Origin: an uncultured Eubacteriales bacterium
GTDB taxonomy: Bacteria; Bacillota; Clostridia; Christensenellales; Borkfalkiaceae
Length of the DNA stretch: 5,910 nucleotides
Assembly (NCBI GenBank): GCA_902797515.1
Contig: CADBSX010000235.1
Coordinates: 1-5,910, forward strand
Reading direction: 5' to 3'
The notes under the pieces are model-generated. The model had not been told where the DNA came from. It did not search any database and was given only the letters and a program-made list of their open reading frames with translations. A program made the translations under genes and the position numbers. Shown here in pieces: positions 1-5,324 of this stretch (its first letter is position 1; every line of letters starts with the position of its first letter).

Positions 1-83
1 ATATCCGAAAGGACCTCGGGCGAAGAAATAAGTTCGCCGAGTTTTTCGTATCTTTCGAGTATTTCGTCAAGTCCGGAGATCAT
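1..83 (-). CDS. prfA: Peptide chain release factor 1 (RF1), N-terminal fragment cut by the window edge
   Basis: Only the first 27 codons are present; the rest lies beyond position 1. The reverse strand reads MISGLDEILERYEKLGEL followed by ISSPEVLSD. This matches the N-terminal helix of bacterial RF1 (the pattern is ERYEKL, then a short gap, then S-x-PEV) as I know it from Bacillus-type proteins. RF1 recognises UAA and UAG stop codons in the ribosomal A site and triggers release of the finished peptide. The ATG overlaps the TGA of the upstream methyltransferase gene as ATGA, so the two are probably translationally coupled. An AAGGCGGT ribosome binding site lies 6 nt before the start, inside the upstream gene. 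The neighbouring PrmC methylates the GGQ glutamine of RF1, which supports the call. The GGQ motif itself is outside the window. Confidence 0.88.
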   Translation of the reverse strand, partial: MISGLDEILERYEKLGELISSPEVLSD

Positions 84-1864
84 ATCTTTACCGCCTTTAT
101 TATTCTTTCAACGCCGCTTATATCCTTTATAACGTCAACGAAAAAGCCGTCGAACATATCTTTTACGCTATCCGCCTGATCCGCTCCGACTTCAAGGAAA
201 ACCATCCCTTTTTCGGTAAGGCGTTCACGCGCGTTCGACGCTATTATCCTGTAGAAGTCGAGCCCGTCTTCCCCGCCGTCCAAAGCGAGAGTCGGCTCGT
301 AGTCTTTTACTTCCGTCTGCAAGCCCGCTATATCGCCGCTCTTTATATACGGCGGATTAGAGATTATCACGTCGAATTTTCCGTCGATATTTTCAAACAT
401 ATCGCTTTTTATAAAGTTTATATCGGCTTTGAGAGTTTCCGCGTTTTCGCGGGCGAGAGAAAGCGCGTCTTCCGACACGTCCGACGCGGTGACTTCCGCG
501 CCCGTTTTGAGTTTTACCGCTATCGCTATCGCACCGCTGCCCGTACAAAGATCGAGGACTTTGCTTTCCCCGTTTATATGGCGAAGCGCCCTTTCGACGA
601 GTTCTTCCGTTTCGGGGCGCGGGATAAGCGCCCTTTCGTCCGTCTTTATCTCGTAACCGTAAAAATTTGCGTTACCTACGATATACCATAAAGGTCTGCC
701 CGTAACGCGTTCTTCCGCGAGCGCGTTCGCCTTGTCTATCGCCTTGCCGCCTACGGTGACGTCTTTTCCGAGTTCGCTCCGCTTATATCCCGTCGCGTAG
801 GAAACGATCCACTCCGCGTCGGACTCGTCTATCCCCTTTTCCGCGAGTTTCGCCTTTATTTCGGAAGTCAAAACGGCGAGTTTTTCGGGACAGACGAATC
901 TGCATTCCGGCTCTTCGGGATCTTCGTCCATTAAAAGCGCCTTTTTAAACGCGGCGATCGCCACTTCGAGCATTTCGTCGTCCGGCTCGCGCGTCGTTAT
1001 CATCTGAAGCCCGAGCCCGGGGAGTTTGAGGGGGATGAACAGAAAGAAATTCGTCTTTGAAAGGAATTTTAAAAGTTCGTAGGAAAGCCCCGCGACTATC
1101 GGCAAAAGCGCGATCTTGAAAAGCGCTTTCAATATCCTGTAACTGCCGATAACGCCGTGAACGAACGGTATCGCCTCGAAGAGCGAAAAGACGAGAATAC
1201 TGACCGTCATAACGAAAAAGGTGAAAGTAGTTCCGCACCTGTCGTGGACGCGGCGGCACTTGCGCGCGTTTTCGACCGTTAAGTCGAGTCCCTTTTCGTA
1301 ACAGGTTATCGTCTTATGCTCCGCGCCGTGGTACATAAACGTTCGGCGTATGTCTTTGAGCAAAGAAACGAGAAGGATATAAGAAATAAAAATAAGCAAT
1401 CTTATAAGCCCCTCGAAGAGATTGACGAGAAGTATATCTTCGGTGACGTACCTCGAAAACACGCCGCCGAGAAGAGACGGGATAAAAAAGAACAGAAAGA
1501 TCGAAAAGGCGAGCCCGAGTATAACGCCGAGCGTCATGGCGACTTTCATCACGTCCGCGTGAAAGGTTTTGGCGAGCCATTTCTCGAATTTTGAAGGTTC
1601 GCCCTCTTCTTCGCCGTAAACCGCCGCCGAGCGCATAAGGATCTTCGTGCCCGAATAGAGCGACGAGATAAAACTCACCGCGCCTCTTATTATCGGGAAT
1701 TTCAGGATCCTGCTCTTTTTCGGCTTTATCCTTTCCGCCTCCAACCGTATTATGCCGTCGGCGTCGCGGACGGCGGTCGCCATGCCCGTTTTGCCGCGCA
1801 TCATCACGCCTTCCAAAACGGCTTGCCCGCCTATGCTCGTCTTTTTACAACTCTTTCCGTTCAT
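80..1864 (-). CDS. prmC: DUF1385 (YqhQ-like) membrane protein fused to PrmC, release factor glutamine N5-methyltransferase
   Basis: One uninterrupted 594-residue frame holds two proteins that are usually separate. Residues about 8-312 are DUF1385/YqhQ: GGQAVLEGVMMRG near the start, several hydrophobic membrane segments (about 108-136, 144-168, 213-232, 243-268), the HGAEHKT motif at 179-185, HDRCGTTF at 207-214, and the family's usual ending EPDDEMLEVAI (293-303). Its molecular role is not known to me. Residues about 325-594 are PrmC: a helical N-terminal domain, TGRPLWYIVG (388-397), LIPRPETE (413-420), the SAM-binding VLDLCTGSGAIA (436-447), and catalytic NPPY (503-506), which binds the target glutamine amide. 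PrmC methylates the GGQ glutamine of RF1 and RF2. The chosen ATG has GGAG only 4 nt upstream, but DUF1385 proteins normally begin close to the GGQAV motif, so the start fits. It follows rpmE and overlaps prfA by 4 bp. The linker at about 312-325 is acidic (DEDPEEPE) and may be a flexible join. Confidence 0.93.
   Translation of the reverse strand: MNGKSCKKTSIGGQAVLEGVMMRGKTGMATAVRDADGIIRLEAERIKPKKSRILKFPIIRGAVSFISSLYSGTKILMRSAAVYGEEEGEPSKFEKWLAKTFHADVMKVAMTLGVILGLAFSIFLFFFIPSLLGGVFSRYVTEDILLVNLFEGLIRLLIFISYILLVSLLKDIRRTFMYHGAEHKTITCYEKGLDLTVENARKCRRVHDRCGTTFTFFVMTVSILVFSLFEAIPFVHGVIGSYRILKALFKIALLPIVAGLSYELLKFLSKTNFFLFIPLKLPGLGLQMITTREPDDEMLEVAIAAFKKALLMDEDPEEPECRFVCPEKLAVLTSEIKAKLAEKGIDESDAEWIVSYATGYKRSELGKDVTVGGKAIDKANALAEERVTGRPLWYIVGNANFYGYEIKTDERALIPRPETEELVERALRHINGESKVLDLCTGSGAIAIAVKLKTGAEVTASDVSEDALSLARENAETLKADINFIKSDMFENIDGKFDVIISNPPYIKSGDIAGLQTEVKDYEPTLALDGGEDGLDFYRIIASNARERLTEKGMVFLEVGADQADSVKDMFDGFFVDVIKDISGVERIIKAVKI
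929..946 (-). promoter_or_regulatory. Possible internal ribosome binding site and ATG for a stand-alone PrmC
   Basis: At the DUF1385/PrmC junction the reverse strand has AAAAAGG (946-940), then 8 nt, then ATG (931-929), which is Met312 of the fused protein. Starting there would give a 283-residue protein, the usual length of free-standing PrmC. The AAAAAGG also encodes Lys-Lys-Ala, so it may be chance. This is inference from position and spacing only. Confidence 0.25.
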
Positions 1865-1875
1865 AATTCTCCGTC

Positions 1876-1912
1876 AAAAACAAATACAGCCCCAAGCGAA
1901 AAGACTTGGGGC
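1876..1912 (-). terminator. Hairpin between rpmE and the DUF1385-PrmC gene (terminator or attenuator)
   Basis: A perfect 8-bp stem, GCCCCAAG pairing with CTTGGGGC (1889-1896 with 1905-1912), encloses an 8-nt loop. On the minus strand it is followed by an interrupted T tract, TGTATTTGTTTTT (1888-1876). It lies about 50 bp past the rpmE stop and ends only 11 bp before the next start codon. I see no good promoter between rpmE and the hairpin. Partial read-through from rpmE is therefore likely needed to express the downstream genes. Confidence 0.6.
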
Positions 1913-1964
1913 GGTTTTATACCTCTGCTTGCGACCTGACGCCGCGACAAAAGGCAAGATACGG

Positions 1965-2168
1965 TTATAAACTGTATCTCTTCTTGAATTTGTCAACGCG
2001 CCCGCCCGTATCGACGAGTTTCTGCTTGCCCGTAAAGAACGGATGGCATTTGCTGCATATATCGACTTTTATAACGTCAACGTTTTTCGTCGTACCGGTC
2101 TGAAACGTCTCGCCGCACGCGCATTGCACGGTGACGATTTTATAATCGGGATGGATCTCCGCTTTCAT
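1965..2168 (-). CDS. rpmE: 50S ribosomal protein L31 (zinc-binding type)
   Basis: The 67-residue product has the full normal length of bacterial L31. It opens with [10 protein letters not shown], close to the conserved start of the family, and contains CACG (Cys16, Cys18) and CSKCHPF (Cys38, Cys41). These four cysteines are the zinc ligands that mark the C+ form of L31, followed by FFTGKQK and a basic C-terminus with [12 protein letters not shown]31 sits on the large subunit near the central protuberance and bridges to the small subunit. An AGAGAGGT ribosome binding site is placed 7 nt upstream of the ATG, and a near-perfect promoter precedes it. The gene heads the block leading to the DUF1385-PrmC fusion and prfA, an order found in Clostridia. 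The presence of the cysteine form means zinc limitation could favour a C- paralogue elsewhere in the genome, but none is visible here. Confidence 0.97.
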   Translation of the reverse strand: MKAEIHPDYKIVTVQCACGETFQTGTTKNVDVIKVDICSKCHPFFTGKQKLVDTGGRVDKFKKRYSL

Positions 2169-2212
2169 TTCTTCTACCTCTCTTAATTTTCTGCTCGTTT
2201 TTATGCTTACCT

Positions 2213-2241
2213 ATTATATATTATTTATTTCTTTATGTCAA
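2213..2241 (-). promoter_or_regulatory. Consensus sigma-A type promoter of rpmE
   Basis: Read on the minus strand, a perfect -35 TTGACA (2241-2236) is separated by exactly 17 bp of A/T-rich spacer from a perfect -10 TATAAT (2218-2213). Transcription would begin near 2206, giving a leader of about 38 nt before the rpmE ATG. This is as strong a housekeeping promoter as can be read by eye, fitting a ribosomal protein gene. Confidence 0.88.
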
Positions 2242-2249
2242 ACGTTTGA
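2238..2249. promoter_or_regulatory. 12-bp perfect palindrome overlapping the rpmE -35 box
   Basis: TCAAACGTTTGA is its own reverse complement and shares 4 bp with the rpmE -35 element. The AAACGTTT core with central CG resembles operators of LacI/PurR-type repressors. It could be an operator for such a repressor, or chance in A/T-rich DNA. No LacI-type regulator is in the window. Confidence 0.3.
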
Positions 2250-2273
2250 ACGGAATAAACCGAAACTTTTTCA

Positions 2274-3140
2274 TCAAAAATTCTCGTCTTTCGACGAAAA
2301 AGAAGGGGAAACGCCGAAATAGTTTTTATAAGCCCTCGAAAACGCGTGAACGGAAGAATACTGCAATTCGTCGCTGACATCGGTCACGCTTTTCCCCTTT
2401 TCGAGAAGTTTGAGAGCCGTCTGCATTTTCTTGCTGACGAAATATTTGTTGAGAGTTATTCCCGCCTGACCGTGAAAAGTTTTGGAAAGGTTTTTTATAT
2501 TATAGAAAAAAACCTCTTCGAGGTCGCTTATTTTTTTGATTTTGAAAATATTGTCGTCGATATAATTTATAATATCGTGCGTGAGAACGGACGCGTCCGT
2601 CTTGTCGTAAGAGGGAACGCTCTTCGTCTTTCGGGATATAACTCTGCAACACTCTATAAGTATCTGTTCGAGCAAAAAACTCAAAACGCGGACGGAATAC
2701 ATATCTTCGTTATTGAGTTCCCGCAGAATACTCACGCAAAGCGGATGCAACTTCTCTATCTTGTATTTCCTCGCGTCGGGAGCGGCGCAATTTTCCCTGA
2801 TATACTTTATAAGCGTGTTCCCCTGCGATTTTTCCTTCGCGTAGAACGCGAGAAAGATAAACCGAAGAGGATCGTTTTCGTCCGATCTTATACAGTGCGT
2901 CTCTTCGGGAAAAGAGAAAAAACAGTCGTTTTTCTCTATCTTTACAGGCTCGTCGTTCACGTACGATTCGCCTTTTCCCTCGACGGCGTACGTTATCTCG
3001 AAATACGCCTGCTGATGCGGCGGGATAACCGTATCTTTCGCGCATATGTCCTCTCCCGCCTGAAAAAGAAAGAAATTCCTGCACCTTTTCGGATTTATAA
3101 AAAGATTGTTATAGGAAATTTTATATCTGTTCTTTATCAT
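2274..3140 (-). CDS. AraC/XylS-family transcriptional regulator with cupin-like sensor domain
   Basis: The 288-residue protein has the two-domain layout of sugar-responsive AraC regulators. Residues about 20-90 form a cupin-like effector-binding fold: PPHQQAYFEITYAVEGKGE, then KIEKNDCFFSFPEETHCI, the usual pattern of a beta barrel with conserved His and Gly. Residues about 185-280 are the double helix-turn-helix DNA-binding region: a first helix pair around ISDLEEVFFYNIKNLSKTFHG and a second around SVTDVSDELQYSSVHAFSRAYKN, closing with the family signature YFGVSPS. The ATG at 3140 has GGAAGGG 8 nt upstream and GGAG 2 nt upstream. The gene is divergent from nagA across 158 bp, so it most likely controls the amino-sugar operon and perhaps itself, binding a sugar or sugar phosphate. 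The effector is inferred from context; no exact orthologue is recognised. Confidence 0.9.
   Translation of the reverse strand: MIKNRYKISYNNLFINPKRCRNFFLFQAGEDICAKDTVIPPHQQAYFEITYAVEGKGESYVNDEPVKIEKNDCFFSFPEETHCIRSDENDPLRFIFLAFYAKEKSQGNTLIKYIRENCAAPDARKYKIEKLHPLCVSILRELNNEDMYSVRVLSFLLEQILIECCRVISRKTKSVPSYDKTDASVLTHDIINYIDDNIFKIKKISDLEEVFFYNIKNLSKTFHGQAGITLNKYFVSKKMQTALKLLEKGKSVTDVSDELQYSSVHAFSRAYKNYFGVSPSFSSKDENF
2276..2300 (-). terminator. Possible weak intrinsic terminator inside the end of the AraC-type gene
   Basis: On the minus strand TTTTCGTC, a GAAA tetraloop and GACGAGAA form an 8-bp stem with one T-G wobble (2300-2281), followed by TTTTT (2280-2276). It covers the last codons of the regulator gene, and its T tract runs into the TGA. 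The stem has only four G-C pairs, so strength is doubtful. Confidence 0.35.
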
Positions 3141-3160
3141 ATCTCCGTCCCTTCCGTATC

Positions 3161-3189
3161 ATTTTATCACATTAAATTCTTTTTGACAA
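3161..3189 (-). promoter_or_regulatory. Promoter of the AraC-type regulator gene
   Basis: On the minus strand TTGTCA (3189-3184) and TAAAAT (3166-3161) are spaced by 17 bp, and the -10 box has an upstream TG at the extended -10 position (TGATAAAAT). The start site would fall near 3154, leaving a very short leader of about 14 nt that contains the ribosome binding site. Confidence 0.6.
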
Positions 3190-3205
3190 TATTTTACCGT
3201 ATAAT
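3177..3205 (+). promoter_or_regulatory. Candidate promoter for the nagA operon, weak -35
   Basis: A perfect -10 TATAAT (3200-3205) is the best plus-strand match before nagA. The hexamer 17 bp upstream is a poor TTCTTT, while a perfect TTGACA (3183-3188) sits only 11 bp away, too close to pair with it. Such a poor -35 fits a promoter that needs an activator. It overlaps the araC promoter. An alternative is the TATTATAAA stretch at 3274-3282, which also lacks a -35. Confidence 0.35.
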
Positions 3206-3259
3206 AATGAAAAAATGTTAAATAATTTATCGGGATATGATAAACGGAAAAGCGGAAAA

Positions 3260-3274
3260 ATAAGTTAAACTTAT
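3260..3274. repeat. 15-bp inverted repeat upstream of nagA, possible operator
   Basis: ATAAGTT, one central A, and AACTTAT form perfect 7-bp arms, ending 24 bp before the nagA start codon. Just upstream are two adjacent CGGAAAA copies (3245-3251 and 3253-3259), with a third partial CGGAA at 3290-3294. Repeats of this sort are plausible regulator-binding sites, but AraC-type proteins usually prefer direct repeats, so the owner of the inverted repeat is unknown. Confidence 0.35.
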
Positions 3275-3298
3275 ATTATAAAAGAAAAACGGAACACG

Positions 3299-4483
3299 GT
3301 GCTGTTCAAAAACGCGAACGCGATAACGGGCCGCGGCATAGTAAAAACCGACGTGCTCGTAAAAGACGGAAAGATCGCCCGCATAGAAAAAGGGCTCTTC
3401 TGCGAAAATACCGTCGATCTCGGCGGGAATTACCTTGCCCCCGGATTCGTGGATATACACGGTCACGGCGGTTACGGATACGACTATATGGACAATACGG
3501 CGGAGGCGTTTGAAAATATTCTGCGTTTTCAGTCGGATAACGGCATTACTTCCGCGGTCGCCTCGACGGTCACCGCGCCGATAGAAATTATAGAAAAGAC
3601 GATAGAGACGGCTCGGCTCGCAATGAAGAAAAAGGGCGACCGCGCAAGACTTCTCGGCGTACATCTCGAAGGTCCGTATCTGTCCGTGAAGAACAGGGGC
3701 GCGCACGCCGAAGCGTATCTGAGAGTGCCCGAAAACGACGATCACGGCTATATCCTCGACAACGCGGACGTGGTGAAAAACGTCACCGTCTCGCCCGAAC
3801 TCGCGGGCGCGGCGGAACTCACCGAAAAACTCGTCGGAAAGGGGATAACCGTATCTCTCGGTCACGACGACGCCATACTTCCCGAAATTCTTCCCGTGGT
3901 AAAAGCGGGCGCGACTAATCTCACGCATATCTACTGCGCGATGAGCGGCGTGGTGATGAAAGACAACAAGCGGTACGTCGGACTTCGGGAATACGGACTT
4001 ATAGACGATAATTTAACGGCGGAAGTTATAGCCGACAACCACCATATGACGCCCGAACTCGTCAAAATGGTATATAAATGCAAGGGCGCGGAAAGGACGT
4101 GTCTTGTATCGGACTGTCTGCGGGCGGGCGGTATGAAACGGGACGGAAGGCTTTACAGTCTCGGAAAAGAGGGAGACGAAAATCCGCAAAAATTCAAAGT
4201 GGCGGACGGCGTCGCGGTTTTAGAGGACGGATCGCGGTACGCGGGAAGCATCCAGCCTATATCGCAGATGCTTAAAAACATAGTTTTCGATGCGGGCATA
4301 CCGCTCGCGGAGGCGATAAAGACGGTCAGTTCCACGCCCGCGAAGATAGTCAAAGCCGACGATAAAATAGGCTCGATAGAAGTCGGAAAACTCGCCGATT
4401 TCTGCGTTCTGGACAAAGATCTGAATGTGCTGAATACCGTAATAGAAGGAAAAATAATCAAAAAAAAGGAGATAAAACAATGA
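3299..4483 (+). CDS. nagA: N-acetylglucosamine-6-phosphate deacetylase family protein
   Basis: This cytoplasmic amidohydrolase removes the acetyl group from N-acetylglucosamine 6-phosphate, giving glucosamine 6-phosphate and acetate. The 394-residue length is typical. Visible landmarks are the metal-binding HGHGG (His54, His56) after PGFVDI, the metal ligand Glu124 in VHLEGPYLS, His189 in SLGHDDA, His210 in NLTHIYCAMSG, IADNHH (His249 likely substrate-binding), and catalytic Asp272 in LVSDCLRAGG. Arg225 aligns with the E. coli phosphate-binding Arg227 in my by-eye alignment from memory. The C-terminal strand set with GSIEVGKLADFCVLD completes the metal-dependent hydrolase fold. The start is GTG at 3299 with only a weak GGAA 4 nt upstream; an in-frame stop at 3266 and the absence of nearby ATG codons leave it as the best choice. 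The gene leads the operon and overlaps the NagB-like gene by 4 bp. A related N-acetyl sugar phosphate, such as the galactosamine form, is possible as substrate. Confidence 0.92.
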   Translation: MLFKNANAITGRGIVKTDVLVKDGKIARIEKGLFCENTVDLGGNYLAPGFVDIHGHGGYGYDYMDNTAEAFENILRFQSDNGITSAVASTVTAPIEIIEKTIETARLAMKKKGDRARLLGVHLEGPYLSVKNRGAHAEAYLRVPENDDHGYILDNADVVKNVTVSPELAGAAELTEKLVGKGITVSLGHDDAILPEILPVVKAGATNLTHIYCAMSGVVMKDNKRYVGLREYGLIDDNLTAEVIADNHHMTPELVKMVYKCKGAERTCLVSDCLRAGGMKRDGRLYSLGKEGDENPQKFKVADGVAVLEDGSRYAGSIQPISQMLKNIVFDAGIPLAEAIKTVSSTPAKIVKADDKIGSIEVGKLADFCVLDKDLNVLNTVIEGKIIKKKEIKQ

Positions 4484-5307
4484 ATAACACTTACTACTGC
4501 TCTTCCGAGGATTTTATAAGAAACGCGAAGATCCCCGTGAGGATCATGCCGTCTGAGGCGGCCATGTACGAGGAGATAGCGGAACTTACGGCGTCGGTTA
4601 TCGAAGAAAACAACGCGAAAGGGGAAAAGACGGTGATAATATGCCCCGTCGGTCCTATCGGACAATATCCCGTGTTCGCGCGCAAAGTAAACGAACGGAA
4701 AATAAGCCTTAAAAACTGTTGGTTTATAAATATGGACGAATACCTCGACGAAAACGACGAGCCTATCTCTTACGGAAATCCCCTCTCCTTCCACGCGACG
4801 ATGGACAGGGAACTGTACTTTAGAATAGACGAAGAACTCGTTATGCCGAAAAGTCAGAGGCTGTTCCCCGAACCGCGCAAAGAAAAAGAGACAGACGGTC
4901 TTATAGAAAAACTCGGAAAAGTCGATCTGTGCCTTACGGGCGTCGGAATAAACGGGCATATCGCCTTTAACGAGCCCGCCGAAAAGACGGACGATATTAC
5001 CGACGAAGAATACAGGAATTGCGGAACGAGGATACTCGACATTTCGCGGGAAACGATAGTAAACAACGGCGCGAACAAGATACGCGGCGCGCTGGACATA
5101 TTCCCGAAAAGGTGCATAACGCTCGGCATGAAACAACTTCTCAAAGCGAAAACTCTCAAAGTTTATCTGTACTGCAACTGGCAATGGGGAATAATGCGGA
5201 AGATGGCGCTCGAAAACGAGTCGCGCTTTATGCCCGTTTCCTTTTTGCAATCTCATCCGAACGCCGAAATGGTGATCACGGAAAATTTATACGAATATAA
5301 TTTATAA
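4480..5307 (+). CDS. nagB: NagB-like glucosamine-6-phosphate deaminase/isomerase, divergent
   Basis: The 275-residue protein belongs to the NagB/6-phosphogluconolactonase family. Classical NagB converts glucosamine 6-phosphate to fructose 6-phosphate and ammonia, the step after NagA. Clear motifs are NMDEY (Asp86) and GHIAFNEP (His160, Glu165), matching E. coli Asp72, His143 and Glu148. Several differences stand out. GVGINGH has Asn158 where E. coli has catalytic Asp141. The phosphate loop TGGTP is replaced by PVGPIGQYP (56-64). The positions I align to Arg172 and Lys208 are Ala and Trp. The segment after NMDEY carries extra residues, with NPLSF near where HPESY is usual. The C-terminal LQSHPNAEMVITE matches the family's LQLHPKA region. 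An AAGGAG site 8 nt before the ATG, inside nagA, and the ATGA overlap show tight coupling to nagA. The family is sure; the exact reaction is not. Alternatives are a deaminase for another amino-sugar phosphate or an isomerase without deamination. Confidence 0.85.
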   Translation: MNNTYYCSSEDFIRNAKIPVRIMPSEAAMYEEIAELTASVIEENNAKGEKTVIICPVGPIGQYPVFARKVNERKISLKNCWFINMDEYLDENDEPISYGNPLSFHATMDRELYFRIDEELVMPKSQRLFPEPRKEKETDGLIEKLGKVDLCLTGVGINGHIAFNEPAEKTDDITDEEYRNCGTRILDISRETIVNNGANKIRGALDIFPKRCITLGMKQLLKAKTLKVYLYCNWQWGIMRKMALENESRFMPVSFLQSHPNAEMVITENLYEYNL

Positions 5308-5324
5308 AAACTCGGTCGATAAAA

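Noticed and set aside
1889..1920. The same GC-rich hairpin as a plus-strand terminator
   Set aside because: The plus-strand tail is GGTTTTATACC, a weak tract, and no plus-strand gene precedes it.
1916..1950. Separate promoter for the DUF1385-PrmC gene using TATAAA at 1921-1916 on the minus strand
   Set aside because: The -35 at 17 bp is CGGCGT, and the only TTG-type hexamer is 23 bp away; not convincing.
3183..3205. TTGACA plus TATAAT as a matched plus-strand promoter for nagA
   Set aside because: Both hexamers are perfect but only 11 bp separates them, far below the 16-18 bp needed, so they cannot work as a pair.
2346..3221. Plus-strand open frame (291 codons) opposite the AraC-type gene
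   Set aside because: The minus-strand frame has clear cupin and AraC motifs; this one has none and would run through the divergent promoter region.
3227..3928. Minus-strand open frame (233 codons) covering the start of nagA
   Set aside because: No domain is recognisable, it opposes the conserved metal-binding core of NagA, and its composition is that of a shadow frame.
4153..5256. Long antisense open frame (367 codons) opposite nagA and the NagB-like gene
   Set aside because: It lies wholly against two well-supported genes, shows no recognisable domain, and has the Arg/Phe/Tyr-rich look of a reversed coding strand; codon bias explains its length.
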